A DNA stretch of 64,000 nt from Taxillus chinensis (GCA_023512835.1 CM042091.1:19423506-19487505); one strand, 5' to 3'; numbered from the stretch's first letter, positions 1-12,856 are shown. Made by a program: numbers and translations. Notes: generated from the letters alone by a model not told the origin.

Positions 1-2460
1 GTATGAATTGATGAAACATCATAATGTAATCAATTAACATCCAAAAACTAATGCCACTAAATGGGATGGCAAAGTTTTCATGGAGTCTACCTTCCAACCC
101 CAGCTTAAGCAGATTTAGGTAGCCACTTGGTTGTAGTAGCGCACCAATAATTCAATCAGGCTCTGTACTGTTAGGTCCCTTTCGATTACATGCACCTTAC
201 GACCGTCCTTGGAAATACAATACTAATGAAACAATTCAAAAAAACATGGCTCTATGGCTCTATCCAATTATGGTTTCCATTTAATTTGGTATCTGTATTT
301 ACCAAGTATAGAAGTATATATTGATAAATGACCTTCCTCCATCAAACTAATTTGCCGCCGCCTTTTATTCTTTTCTAGCGCTCATCGATTCCCTCTCTTC
401 CACACCTATATATTCCTTCGCTAATAATAATGCGGGTGTTCGTTGTGTACGGGCCCCGAGATAACATTTATATCGACCAAAGCTTAAATTCATATCCTTA
501 TCTTTTAGATATTTTAAAATAATAAATTATTTATATTTATATATTAAACTATTAATTTTATTTATTGTTATTATTATTTTACAAGAATGATAGTAACAAT
601 ATAAAATTTAAAAATATATATTATTATTAAAATTATAAATTAATGAAAATACAATTATAAAAAAATTACATAATATAATATACATGATAAAAATTATTAT
701 TTTTGTAAGTAAGTAAAATAAATTTTTTAAAAGTGAATGTACCTATGAGATTGAGTAGGTGGGAGCTTTATTTTTTGGCCAAAATTTGATATGAGAGCCT
801 TGATTTTAGGCTAAAATTTGAAGCCCAGACCACTCGTTTTACTTGCATATCCTTTGAGCCAACTGATTGTGTACTGTAAGTCACCTCTAGATGTGAATTA
901 ATTTTAAATAAGTTTAAGGTATAGTTATTATTATTATTATTATTATTATTATAAATGAAATTGATTCATTTCAATTTCAGGCAACTTTATATGAGTTTGA
1001 GCTTCTTCTTTTTTTTTTTTGATTATTTTGTTATATTTTAATAAATGGACATAAGTGGTATCAAAATATTTATCAATAGTGTCACATCATATCATAATCC
1101 ATATGCTAATAAATAAAGAACTAAAATCCTATGATGTAACAACACAAATGCTATAAATCAAAACTTCGTTTTATTATTTTTTATCTCAAAAATATATTAT
1201 ATTGACATGTATTTTTTTAAAAAAATTCTAAAATAATATAATTTTGATATGAAATATTCAAACTCATAAATAAATAGAAAGAGCATTAAAGATTGAGTAC
1301 AAAAGTAGTTAAGAACTCCCGCGATTAAATGAATAATATTAATTAATTAAAAATTAATGATAAATACAATAATATTAAATATTTAACTGAATTTTATTTC
1401 AAATATTATAATTTGATAGTTTCATGGCCAACAACATCTGCCTGTCAACCAGCCTCTCGGCCACCGATTACAATTTACAATACGACATGAAACCTGACCA
1501 CATTATTTGTCACCCCCCATAAATGTCTTCGGTCCCAATTTCCTACTCCTAGCGACTAAGCAAGCCAGAGACGGGTCCAATATGCTTGGAACCTAAATGT
1601 GGTGCGTCCCCGTGTTCTTTGACTCATCGCCAACTTCATTCGTTTCATGAAATCGACTTTTTGCCTGCTCATTGGTCAACAACATATTCAAGTTTATGTG
1701 AGCAGACGTACATACTGGGTGGTTTTTTTAAAATCTAAATCGTAACGAATTAGCAATTATAGAGATGGTCGCTAGTGGGAAATTTAAAAAATGTTCACTA
1801 GTAGATTTGGTATTTGGATCGAAATAGGAAAAAATGCATTGGAAATGGATAATGGAAAATATAAGAAATACCAGCGAACCATCACCGCCAATGAGCAAAC
1901 CAAGGAGGAAGGAAGAGTAGAAGGTTAATTAGGCTTATTAATGGAAGAAGAACGAATGTGAATGGATTTATCGAGTATTTCATATATAAAAATTAAAGTG
2001 TTGAACAAGGCTCGTTGGTAATCGAGTATGTATAGGTATGAGAATGAGGAGCAGGGGTACGTTTGAGAGGAGGTGAGTTGATGTAATGGCTGACCCAGTC
2101 ATAGGGGATTAAAACCTTTTTTAATTTTGCAAGTAGAATAAGTGGGAATAATGTGATGATCACAATGAAAAAAATCATTAAAATTGATAGACTATTATAA
2201 TTTAATGCAATTTTTCTAATTTAATCCATTATTTTAATTTAATGCAATTTTTACTCTAAAATAGATAAATTTTCATCAACCATTTTCAACCCATTGCATT
2301 AAATCTAACTTTATACAATATATCCTTTTTATTTTCATTTATTAAAATCTTTAATCTAGCCAAAATGTGTTTTTGTTATATTTTTCTTTCTTTTAATCAA
2401 GCGAGCAAGAACATAAGACGCAATCCAAACCAGAAACAAAACTAAAACCAAAGGTTCAAT
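1..2460. other. AT-rich intergenic spacer
   Basis: I see no gene here. The DNA is AT-rich, with a short TTA microsatellite near 925-950 and a somewhat GC-richer stretch at about 1430-1680. Open frames are short and have no recognisable motif. A TATA-like CTATATATT near 411 has no gene downstream that I can support. Confidence 0.6.
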
Positions 2461-2699
2461 TATGAGCACCAATCTCTGAAAAATGTGACATGTGATTCTT
2501 CTTCTTCACTTCCTTTGTAAAAGAATGTCAATGCCCGCAAGACGGGTCAAACAAAAGCTGTTTTGGCAAAACAAACAAGGCGTGCACACTCTGTCTTGTC
2601 CTTTCCACAAACACTTGGTGTGCACAGGCTCGAATTGCACAACTCTACTAGTAGATCAAAATATGTCTTTGACGATGACACAGTAGCAAACCAATAATC

Positions 2700-2945
2700 A
2701 AGTACTAGATCATCTTCCCAGATACCGCAGGTAAAGAAATCGAAAGACAAAAAAAAAATAGGAATCAACAATGAATTGAAGCTACCCCAACACTTGATTC
2801 CATGGTTATTTTCAAGTATCCTACAAAAAGGGTGCATGCCAACGGTGAGCACACGAGCCGAGTCCTGGTAGGGGAGCTGGCATCGGCATCGAGGGGAGGG
2901 GGGCCAGTGTCCGTGTCGAGAGGAGGACACTGGCAATGGATTTGC
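2700..2945. repeat. Partial direct repeat of LTR1 interior
   Basis: This segment matches 4497-4710 inside LTR1 and about 39030-39240 inside LTR2. Shared blocks include ATACCGCAG and GAGCACACGAGCC. It lies just upstream of LTR1 in the same orientation, so it is a displaced LTR fragment or a local duplication. A 129-codon minus-strand frame across it has no recognisable domain. Confidence 0.6.
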
Positions 2946-2986
2946 ATCATAATTTTATAATGTCGGTTTCAATTGTAGGGCTATAG

Positions 2987-5338
2987 TTTGTTTCATATAT
3001 GAATTTACATCCTTTTTCTCATTAATTAGTTATTCATATCTGTTTTATATTTTTGTCTATTTTTGTATCTCGTGTTAAGATTTGATATAGGAATGAAGGA
3101 GTCGGAAGAAAGTGTGCATGTGGCAATGGATATGCATGTATCGATGGTTTTGCACCTCATGATATACACATAAATGTAAGATGAAGTTGAATATTCCCTG
3201 GAGATTGCACATGGTGTCTCCTTGGCTGCACATAGCGAAGTTATATTGCACGTGGCACAACATTAGGTGATAAAGATGCGATAGAGGGTGCACGTATGTG
3301 GCAATGACCGCCACATGCATTTATATGCTATTGTTGCTTGATGGTGTTTCTTATGGTATACCTTTTGTCTTCATTTGGAATCATTTGGAATGACAATGGA
3401 CAAGAATTACAAGAAGGGAGTAATGGTCATGCAATGATTTAATAATGATCAACAGACGCATATGACAACTATGCTGATAGAAATTTGCTTAATGAAGAAA
3501 ATGTAACAGAGGGCCGGGGGAATACATGTTTATTGGATTTGGAGGCATTTGTGAAAAATTATTTAAATGAAAAAAATAATAAAAATGAAATGGACGCGAA
3601 CAAAAGATGGATCAGAGTTTGTGAGTTTTTCGGATTGAATTGCGAGATTAATGAAGAACACCGAAGAACATTGGAGATTATTGAAGAACATCAAAGGAGC
3701 AAGAAGAGGATTCATTGATAGCATACAAAGGATCTACACCTTATCTTGAAATCCAGTATGTTTTTGAATGTGAATGTAAATGATTTTTATACTATGTCTA
3801 GCTAATTTCTTCCTTTCTAGGGGAGCGATGTAGCCCCCAATTCATTATGTGTTAGTTTGACTGTGTAGTAATGGTTGTAATTTCAAAGTTTCATTTAAGT
3901 TTTGCCTTGCCTACAAAGTGTTTGATTTTATGCATGAATCAACTTATTTTAACCCTAGTCTGGGATAGATCATGGCAACTTAGGTTGGATGTATTGTAGA
4001 GTGGATCAAACTTATAGTATATCTGATTGGTATAAACACTTCTTTAATAAATCACAATTCACATGGACCAATTGGTTTTGGGATTGTTCTTAATTTGCTT
4101 TGCATGGACAAAATGAAAGAGCAAAAGTGAAAACATAAGTGTAAGCTGGTGAAATTAGAAATTATACCATTCACATTATGGGAAAACATAAGCATAAAGG
4201 AGAGTGATGAAATCAAATCCCTGGAATCATAAACACTGCTTTCAACCAGTAAATTCATTTTTCAGTTCTGGTTATCTTTACCAGCTTTGTTTTATGTCAT
4301 TTGCATTTAATCAATATAAAGAAAACAATTTCTAAAGAAACCAAACGATCTTCTAGATAATTAAGTCAGGGGCTTATTTCAGTGTTTGTCTTACCTAAAT
4401 TCATAAATGAGATCTCTATGAGAATGATAATCTAACGCTAAATTTACATTCCGTTATTACTTGATTGTGCACTTGCATTACACTATTTTTGGTCGTGTCA
4501 CCAAATACCGCAGGCAGAGAAATCAAAAGATGCAAAAAATTTTGGGAACCAACAACGAATTAAAGCTATCCTTCCGTGGTTGTGTTCAAGTATCATCCAA
4601 AATGGTGTGTGCTAGCAGTGAGCACACGAGCCAAGTCCCAATAGAGGGGCTAGCGTCGGCATCGAGAGGAGGGGGACCGGTGTCGGCATCGCATGCAAGA
4701 GGAAAGGTTGCGTGCTATCTCGTGTAGTAGAGATAGCGCCGTCTTTGGTGTAATACCGTACATGATGCAAAAATAGTACAATGATATAGTGCATCGTTGG
4801 AGCATTTTTTTTCTCTTTTTACGCTATAAATAGCGATTCCGCATCTTGGTTGGAGATGCCCTAAATAGAGCAATAATAAAGTTGAAATTTTAAAAGATTA
4901 AAGGGTTTGTCCAAAAAGAGAACCTTTGGAAACATATTTGTGATGAATAGAAGTGAAGAATTTTTTTTCAATGAAAACAACATTTTGATAACTTGTTATT
5001 TCACAGTGGCGGGAAGAAGGTAATTTGAGGATAATGATATAACTTGACAATCTATAGGAGTTTGAGACACAAAAACTTCAGAATAAATTTGACAAACAAT
5101 TTGGGGGGAGGATGTTTTGATAAAAGAAAATTTGCTTTTAGCCATTGGAGGTGGGAGTTTGTTAACAAAAGCTATTTGAAAATTGTTCAGAGATATCTCA
5201 TATACATTATTCAACTTTTATTATTTCTATATTGACTTTTAATAATTTTATTTTTAGTTTGCTTAGATTGATAACCTATGTAAGAGATTTAGTAATCGTA
5301 ATTGATTTCCTGTCATTCTTTATTTTTGCTTTACGTCA
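2987..5338 (+). mobile_element. LTR1 of a Ty3/gypsy element (5' end truncated)
   Basis: This segment is collinear with 37515-39899 (LTR2) over its length, with many substitutions and small indels, so the copies are old. It lacks the first ~60 bases of LTR2. It ends in ...ACGTCA, followed by a 2-base gap and a tRNA-iMet-type primer-binding site, as expected for the 3' end of an LTR. An alternative start is 3829, where AGGGGAGCGA precedes TGTAGCCCCC and looks like a polypurine tract plus LTR start; the longer model is favoured because the homology extends upstream at both loci. A 77-codon frame at 3485-3718 is frame-broken in LTR2 and is probably not a gene. Confidence 0.7.
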
Positions 5339-5340
5339 GC

Positions 5341-5352
5341 TAGTATCAGAGT
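5341..5352 (+). promoter_or_regulatory. Primer-binding site of LTR1 element
   Basis: TAGTATCAGAGT differs at two positions from TGGTATCAGAGC, the usual plant initiator-Met tRNA primer site. It lies 2 bases after LTR1 and is identical in LTR2, so it marks the orientation and LTR end. Confidence 0.75.
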
Positions 5353-5373
5353 AAGGAATTTCCTACAGAGATT

Positions 5374-5497
5374 ATGATGAGTCCAAGCGTTGGTGGTGGT
5401 CGTGTTCTTGATGACATTTGGAATGTGAAAGTCCATGGAGTAGATCAATGGGTTCGAAAGGTAGAGTTTGATGTTGTAGACCAGATAATCTCCAAGT
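5374..5497 (+). pseudogene. gag start fragment of the LTR1 element
   Basis: A reading frame beginning MMSPSVGGGRVLDD runs from just after the primer-binding site. It is collinear with 39934-40060, which follows LTR2. Homology stops near 5497, where unrelated sequence begins, so only the N-terminal part of gag is present. This is probably an insertion or deletion breakpoint. It is read as a gag start because of its position after LTR and primer site and because the LTR2 copy runs on into a recognisable gag capsid region. Confidence 0.6.
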
Positions 5498-5499
5498 GT

Positions 5500-7340
5500 T
5501 CACAAATTATGCTTTTAATGACAATCAAGAAATCCGTCTTTTTCTTTCCTTTGTGATTTTTTTTCTTCAGTAGCCTTTTGCTTTGATATACAATTCTATA
5601 GTTCTGTTGGGATAGCCCTACAGAAAAATAAAATAACAAAACAAAACATCCACACACCTAAAGCATCAACTAGAATCCACATCAATGAGTTTCATAACTC
5701 TAGCCCCAACAACTCACGCTAACTAATCACTACAATGAAACATCAAGTACACTGACATAAAGCTTATCAACCATGAGAATAAACACACCATAAAAGAGTA
5801 TAAGGGTGGAACTATTTCGCTATTGTCACTCAATATTATAGGTAGTTTAATAAGCCCTGGACACAAAAAAACCCAACACACGCCAAAGTGGCAGCTCGGT
5901 ACATAGTGATCTCATTCAAAGCTCAAGAAAAGACTAATATAATAGCTAAAGTAACACAACACCACAACCAATCAACAGATTGTCAGAGAAGAATGGGTGA
6001 ACATGCATCGCAAATGCAAAACAAAGTTGAAAATTTTGACAAAAAATTGAAAAAAGTAACCTCCCCCACACTAATAGTATGCAATGTCCTTAGTGCAACT
6101 AAAAATAGACAAAAACAGAAAGAACAAAATAAACTTTCACGATATAGGCAATGTTAGGAAGGAGTGCTATAATAAAATGTCACACGAGCCACTATCTCCC
6201 ATAAAGAGTGAGAAAACTCTTCATCCACCTTGTTAGAGGACCAAGAAGCACAGCCCTACAGGATAGCAATAATATAATAAGACACAAAGCACCATAGCTA
6301 TGACCATTAGCTACTAGGGAATCTCAAATTCCGTCCTAAAAGAAAATGACAACTTGTTTCAGAGAAGTCATTCATCCTTCAGCCACTCCGAACCCAGTGG
6401 ATAACACCATTCTTGATTTTAGTTGTACGAGTCTAGAACCCATAACCCTGTTAAGAGTCATGCAATATGATCCGTCCTTCCCTCAAGTCCAAATGCAGGA
6501 GAACATAATGGTCTTCAATGTGTACAGGAACGAGCACAGAAGTCAAAGAGGACCAATGAAAAAAATTAGCGGCATTACCATGAATTTGATTCTTAAAAGC
6601 ACTCATATTAGTGGGAGAAGGAGCTAGAAAAGTAGGCAAGATTTCGATCTAATCATACTTTGTGTAACACTCAGGTTCACAACTCAATACTCGAAACAAA
6701 ACCCTCGTAAACTGGTTAATATCCTTAGTGTACGACCATTCATTACTGGTAATGCATTGGAGGCCCTGATGAAATAATGGCAATGGACCCATAGAACGTT
6801 CCAAATGCTCCTCCTTATCAGAAGTTATAAAAGCATAATAAGCGGCGACAGCAGAAAAGGCCTCCACAGCAGGGGAAAACTGAGATACATACGTTGCCCA
6901 AAAGTCAGTGAAGGAACAGCAGGTTCTGAAAGAACCATAACAATCTCACGATACCAACTCTGTAGAGGAGAAACAGTAGTTGGAATCTCAACATTCGAAG
7001 GAAATGCAGATACCACAGTAGGAGCCTCAAACTTTGTTCGAGGAGGATAAAAGGGACTCGCAGAAGATTGTGAAACCTTCGGACAAAATGCATGCCTCTA
7101 TAGGAAAAGTGTGGGAATGAAAAGAAGGCTGCTCAAATGTATGAGAAGCTACTGAACTAAAGCCCTCTAGTGTATGATGAGATGAGGAGTCCTCCTAAAA
7201 AGCTAAACTAGAACGGGATTTACTCTTACAGAATATTTTTTTATAAATTTGTATAAGTGGCTAATAGATTCCCGATGTTGTTGCTTGATCTCGTCCTTCC
7301 CTTTCTAAAGCTCACATGTCATACGCTCCAATTGAGCAAA
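5500..7340. other. Unassigned degenerate repeat sequence
   Basis: No intact gene is visible. Frames on both strands are shorter than 100 codons. The stretch is probably the downstream part of the minus-strand unknown element whose longest frame is at 7758-8378: fragments with hydrophilic, helical-looking composition continue on that strand to about 7340 (for example FAQLERMTCELQKG, just after an in-frame stop). Confidence 0.4.
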
Positions 7341-8378
7341 TCAGGAATCCATATACTGCCTAGTAATTGTTGCCTGCTCTAGTAAAGTAGGGAAATGGGA
7401 TGAGGAAGGAAACTCTCTAGTTGGAGTGGCAGCTACATGAGGCACATACAAGTGTCGGAGCAACTCATCCCACTGAAAATGAGTTAATTCACCAGTCTCA
7501 TGAGCCCAATTCACAACATCAATATTAAAAACCAAAGAAGGACCATAAAGATCCCAAAAATTTCACACAATCTCCACTTGATGATTTCTGTACACATAAG
7601 AAGCCCACAAAGAATGCAACTGATCTCGTATATCAACTATATGAACCCCTTCCCTTTAAGGAGAAGGAGATCTAAAATACTCAAAGGCAAAGGTAACATG
7701 TACTGATTATTGTCTAGGAGTTTTCTCCTTAGATGATGAACGTTGTCCTTGCTCTTGTTATGGCTTAGGAGCCCATTTACACCACGCACCCAACATTTCA
7801 GCAACCACATGTGCATCCGTAGTAAACTCAAGTAGGATATTGCCAGTAAAATAAGGAATACCCTCACGATGACCAAACATAACAGGATATTGATAAACCA
7901 TGATATGAGATAAAAAAGAACCAAACCCTTTATAATACAGATACTTCACCCATTGCTCAAATATCATTGAAGCCCAATCAACTCTCAAATCATGATCTAT
8001 ATTATACATACACTGCAAATGCTCTTTAGTCACATCATCAGTACCTTTCTTATGGGATAATAAGCATTTTTCCACAATATGAGCTAAAAATCGGTATCTA
8101 TCAGTGAACCCATTCTTTGTATGCTGCTTATGCTTATCGTACTGACTAGCATAATGCATTAATCGATCAAAAGTGAAAAAGGTATAATTGGGAAAAGCAA
8201 TAGTTACCTCAGGGAGATCAAATATAGTATGAATAATAAAACTAGAAATCTGAATCTCCTGGCATTGCACAGCTCTGACAATAAGTGTTTTATCCTCTTT
8301 TTCATCTTGTACCACCTCTGCTGTATGATAAAATTCAATAACTTCAATGAATAAGATTTGGCATGGTCCAACCACCAA
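7341..8378 (-). pseudogene. Unrecognised element protein, possibly plant 'Transposase_32-like' domain
   Basis: A 206-codon frame (7758-8378, start at 8378) reads as a real protein in composition. It has a mixed hydrophobic/charged globular region with IFDLPEV near residue 53 and RYRFLAHIVEKCL near residue 94, and it stops after GAWCKWAPKP. A further 64-codon frame on the same strand (7341-7535) suggests the protein once continued and is broken by stops. The pattern (xxIFDLP, a helical middle, then YPVMFG) reminds me of the 'putative plant transposon protein' domain found in LTR-element-associated plant ORFs, but this is a weak resemblance from memory. No catalytic motif is visible. It could equally be an unusual gag. 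Confidence 0.4.
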
Positions 8379-8389
8379 CTTGGGTACAC

Positions 8390-9090
8390 CAGTAGTGCCC
8401 TCCTCTTGGCTGCTCCATTACAATGAGACTACAACTAAACTTGCTTCTACTAGAGTGCAGCTTCCGATCTGCTACTACTAGACTGCAGGTGCTAGATCCT
8501 TTGTGCTCTCGCTTCATTTCCATTATAGCGAGTCAGCAACCTGATTCTCCCACCATAGCCACCGCTCGGCCTCCTCATCTGCTCCTCCATCCACGGCTGA
8601 TACTCAACAGATCTACTCCTCCCCTGTAAATAGCCGCTGCTCAACAGATCTACTTCTTTCTCCTTAAAGTTAAACTAGGAGTAGATCTGCTCCTTTTCCC
8701 AGCGTAATAGACGAGATCTACACAATTTGGCTTGTTAGGCTAGAAATTCTCTAAAGTTTAAGGAACTATTAAAGAAGATTCTTTACTTGGGCAATAAACT
8801 AAACCAAGGAACTATTAGAGTTGTATTCGAGCATATGTGGAATTCTTCATGAGCGGGAAAAAACAAAGAGGTTTGGTTTTTAATTGAAGGTGCGGGTGAT
8901 GTAATGTTTGCCTACATTTTTTTTTTGAAGGTTTCAGTTGACTTGAATAAGATAGATCATAGTTTAATGTTCAGCAGTTTGATTCCAAACATGTAAATTT
9001 GTAAAGATTTCATATATATTAAGATTTTTCAATAATAAAAAAAACTTGTGTACACCAGTTGACTCAAGATGGTCACGAATTTTTGCTGAC
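8390..9090. other. Unassigned sequence
   Basis: No gene is supported. Two related blocks containing CAGATCTACT (near 8598 and 8644) and an inverted partner GTAGATCTG near 8681 indicate small internal repeats. It may be the leader of the minus-strand element whose longest frame begins at 8378. Confidence 0.35.
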
Positions 9091-9150
9091 CAAGAAAAAT
9101 CAGGCCAAGTAAACAAATCCCAATCCAAGACATGACCGAGATAGATGTTA
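9091..9150 (+). repeat. Fragment of Athila/Tat-type gag start, plus orientation
   Basis: The run around CATGACCGAGATAGATG continues at 11331 across the solo LTR. Together the two sides match about 50 bases of the minus-strand gag start at 36376-36430. The match is therefore in inverted orientation to the main Athila/Tat element in this window. It also confirms the empty site of the solo LTR. Confidence 0.6.
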
Positions 9151-9777
9151 TGTAAAGACCTGTACCTGTGTGAGGTTGAAAGTTAGGCCCGATTAGAGTT
9201 TGGAATATGTATTTCGAAAACGTGACCTTAGCGTAAGCGTTTGAGTTATTATTAATATAATATTTTGAGTTTATAATCATTAACGTTGATGTTATTAATA
9301 TAATTATTTAAATATGTGAGTTGTTACTACAATAATTAGTATTATAATTGGGAATATCTATTTGAGTTTATTATTATTATGAGATCATTTTTATTAATAT
9401 GAGCATTTAAATATTGGGACTTCATTAATGTTATAATATTAGTATTATTAATATAATTACCCTAATACTTGGGATTAATGATTATTATTATTTTTACTAT
9501 TGTTAATATTATTACTAATTCAATTATTATTATTATTATTATTAGCACACCAAATAATATATATTAATAAGTATAAGAAGGGAAGCTTGTTAGAAACCCT
9601 ACGGAGTTTTGTGTACGCAGAGTTTGGAAGGGGTGAGCAGGTTGAAGCTGTCACGTTTAGTCTATCATTCGATCGAGGTAGGTGATCTAGATTGTTTGAC
9701 CTTTGTTTCTTGGTTTCCGTTGTCCCAACAGCACAAATGCGGACTGTGGATTTCAATGGGGATATATGTATCTTCTG

Positions 9778-9843
<66 letters not shown>

Positions 9844-11325
9844 GCGATCTCGTCATCTTCGTGCGCTGCTGGTTCGGATGCCGCACTGTGGGAATGGAGG
9901 GAGGACGGCGGCTCTCTCTCGGTACTGTGCCATGAGGCTGGAAGATGGACGGCGGCAGATGCCGTGCCGCGCGGAGGAGGTAGAGGAGAAGGGCGGTTGC
10001 CTCATCTAGGCCGAGGAGCGACCTCGCGCATCCGTGGAGCGATCCTCGTGTGCTCACACGCCACCGCGCTGGTGACGAAAAGGGTGGGGCGGCGGCATCT
10101 GGGCCGCCGCCGTTGATCTCCATGAGCGCCCGTGCGTTGGAGAGAAATGGGAGGGGGGGGGGGGGGGGGCATCACTTGCCCTCACCAGCCAAGCAGCTGG
10201 TTTGGTGGGCCGGTTCCTTTGGACCGGCCCATGCTTATTTTCAATAATAATAATAATAAATCAACCATAATAATATTTTAAAAAAAGGGGTAATTTAATA
10301 TATATAAAGGTGAATAAATGTATACGTCACTAGGGGTTGATACTAGTAATTTAATAATATAAATTCCATTGGGTTTGATTTAAATTGATATCTGAGGTAC
10401 TGAATGTTTGATGATTATTTATATATAAATGTGCATATATATTACTTGTCGTTAGCGCTGAACTGGTAAATTAAATATTTTGCGAGGCAGTTGTATTGAA
10501 TTTTGACTGTGGAATATTTTGTTTAATTGATTATATGCGTGGAATTGGTATTGGAATTTATTGGGTTGGTCACGCGTCCCACATAAAGCTAGCAAGAGGC
10601 TTCGGGTCCCCTATGTGGCTGGCTAACCTAGGTCCCATATGTGGCAGGTTGTAGTTAGAAATACCGAGGGTCCCACATATGGCAGTTTAGTAGTGGCTGA
10701 AAATTCCTGGAGTTGGTGGCGGGAACTTCTATGGTTGATTGTTTTACTGACGTGAGCCTTTAATGATGTGAAATGTGATGTGATGGTTTATTTGTGATTA
10801 GGTGGTATTTATTTGTGTTGGATTGTGACACTATACTGGCACATGTATCCACTGATTATATAGACCTAGGAATTTGAGTAAAAGGATAGTGGAGATGGGG
10901 ATTACCTACTGGGCACTCGTGCTCACCCTACTTTATTTCTAATTCCTACAGGTTATAGGGGATAGCTGTTGGAGCCATAGCGGAGCAGGTCGGAACTTCT
11001 TTATGTAGGATTCTTTTCTTTTTATGGACCTATTTATTGGTTTAATTATTTATTTTCCGGACTTGGGTCCGTGACAGTTGTATTCACTTGGATAGTTGGA
11101 CCTTGTTACTTGTGTTTATGGGTGTTGATTGAATTCGGTAATATTGATTGCACTGATATAATTATTGGTTGATTGCATGTCGTATTTGGATCATTGGTAA
11201 GTACAATGCTATCCCCGTTGTAGTATTGTATAGGAAAGGATCAGTCTCCAACCCCTCGGCCCTGGAGTGGGCGTGGGGAAGTCGCGTTCCTGTTTTGGTG
11301 GGTTTTAGAATCTAGGGGCATGACA
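9151..11325 (+). mobile_element. Solo LTR, Tekay-like family (older relative of the array at 12501)
   Basis: It starts TGTAAAGACC and ends GGGGCATGACA. It is flanked by a perfect 5-bp target-site duplication TGTTA (9146-9150 and 11326-11330), with no internal region, so it is a solo LTR. Start, end and overall plan match the LTRs at 12501, 19987 and 27501: TTA-rich U3, GC-rich block (9840-10140), the GTCCCATATGTGG stem region, and the CTACTGGGCACTCGTGCTCACCC module ending in CAG at 10951. The sequence is much more diverged than those three are from one another, so it is an older insertion. It contains a long TA microsatellite and a G run near 10144-10168. Confidence 0.9.
9783..9841. repeat. 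(TA)n microsatellite
   Basis: About 29 uninterrupted TA units inside the solo LTR. They create long artefactual YIYIYI frames on both strands. The equivalent place in the young LTRs also has TA tracts, but after the GC block rather than before it. Confidence 0.95.
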
Positions 11326-11569
11326 TGTTAGATGTATCATAAGCATACGAAGTGCGACTAGACTTAGTTGACTTCTCCATATAAAAAATAATATAAGGGC
11401 TATAGAATAAACAAAAAACAAAAAGCACATATTGCTGGATGTTGGCTGGATTGCGCATTGTGCACCAAAAACTAGAGAGAACCTAATGTGGAAAACTTTA
11501 AATAAATGAACCACCACAATAAACTCTAATCTAATCAAATAAGTAAAGCAAGATACATAACCATTAATA
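11326..11569. other. Solo-LTR flank and junction to the Athila fragment
   Basis: It begins with the second TGTTA duplication and about 20 bases of the gag-start match, then AT-rich sequence with no gene. The minus-strand integrase 3' region starts near 11570. Confidence 0.5.
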
Positions 11570-12500
11570 AAAATTTAAGCAAAAAGGATATAAAGATGGG
11601 TTGCCTCCCATCAAACGCTTCTTTATTGTCTTTAGCTAGACCATCACCTTCTTTAACCAATAAGTAAGATGTTAACCATTGTCTTGCCTTCAGCTTTTAA
11701 ATAATAATGTTTAAGCCTCTGACTATTTGCTTTAAAAATATCTCTTGTTTGTGACTCAACCTCAACCCTGCCATACGGAAAGACTTGACGAACTTTGTAA
11801 GGTCTTATTCACTTTAACCAAAGCTTGCCCATAAATAATTTCAATCTAGAATTGAAAAGCAATACTTGCTAGCCAGGCTGAAATGTATGAGGATTAATAG
11901 CTTGCTTTTCTCCTTATAAAGCTTAGAATTCGCATAAGCTTCCAGTCTAAACCCATCCAACTCATTCAGCTGTAATAGCCTCTATTTCCCGGCCAGTTGA
12001 AGGTCCAAGTTAAGCTTTTTGATAGCCCAATAAGCTTGATGTTCCAACTTAATAGGCAAATAACAAGCTTTCCCAAAAATAAGATGATAAGGAGACATCC
12101 TTATTAGTGTTTTGTAGGCTGTAGGATAAGCCCATAGTGCATCATCTAATTTTAAAGACTAGTCTTCCCTACTTGCCCCCACTGTCTTTTCCAGTATTTG
12201 CTTAATCTCTCAGTTAGAGACTTTGACTTGGCCATTATCCTGTGGATGATAAGGGAGAGTCTTCCTATGCTGAACACCATATTTTTTTAATAAGTTATCA
12301 AACAACTTATTACAGAAATGAGATCCCCCATCACTAATAATTACACTGAGAGTACCAAATCATGTGAAAATATTGCAAAGCAAAAATTTAGTGACCTCCC
12401 TAGCCTCATTAGTTTTGGTTGCCCCAGCTTCTACCCATTTGGACATATAGTCTACTGCAACCAAAATATATGAAAACCCAAAAGATGGAGGAAATGGGTC
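11570..12500 (-). pseudogene. Athila/Tat-type integrase core and C-terminus (fragment)
   Basis: The minus strand, read from 12500 downward, gives integrase core motifs with several stops and frame slips. VDYMSKWVEAG carries the first catalytic Asp, IISDGGSHF the second, and YHPQDNGQ with a following E lies in the expected third position. Then come [12 protein letters not shown] and [15 protein letters not shown], and a C-terminal tail ending near GWEATHL-like sequence. These motifs are typical of plant Athila/Tat (OTA) Ty3/gypsy integrases. The N-terminal part lies at 29634-29881, on the far side of the Tekay array, so this reading frame was split by that insertion. It is clearly dead. Confidence 0.8.
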
Positions 12501-12847
12501 TGTAAAGACCTGTACTTGGGTGGGGTTGGAAATTAGGCCCGAATAGAGTAGGAATATTTATTCGGCAAGATGACCTCAACGTGAGCGTTGAGTTATTATT
12601 ATTATATAATATAGTGATTTTAATTTGTTGAGTTTATTATTAAATACTATAATTATTGATATGGTTATTTAAATTGTTTACGTAAGCGGGTTTTTACTAT
12701 AGGGTATTATTAGTGTAGGTATCTTAAATATTAGATTTTATTTTTGTTAATATAATTAATTAGGATAAATTCTTATAATGAATTATTATTATTATTATTA
12801 CTTTTATTACTATTATTATTATTATTAATCAAATGAACTCATATTAG

Positions 12848-12856
12848 TATAAATAG
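12848..12856 (+). promoter_or_regulatory. TATA box of first Tekay LTR
   Basis: TATAAATAG lies about 350 bp into the LTR, just before GAGGGACCTAGGG. The same box is at 20331-20339 and 27846-27854 in the other two LTRs. It fits the U3/R promoter of a retrotransposon. Confidence 0.7.

Noticed and set aside
300..470. TATA-like and pyrimidine-rich stretch considered as a gene promoter
   Set aside because: No gene, leader or conserved frame follows within the spacer.
2547..2936. 129-codon minus-strand frame with Cys-rich segments, considered as an F-box-like or captured gene fragment
   Set aside because: Part overlaps a repeated LTR interior segment, no firm motif, and the equivalent in LTR2 is in a different, short frame.
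3485..3718. 77-codon frame ending IIEEHQRSKKRIH inside LTR1
   Set aside because: The LTR2 copy of the same sequence has a frame change, so it is not conserved as a protein.
9609..10123. 108- to 152-codon frames with runs of YIYIYI
   Set aside because: Produced by the TA microsatellite; no domain and frames on both strands.
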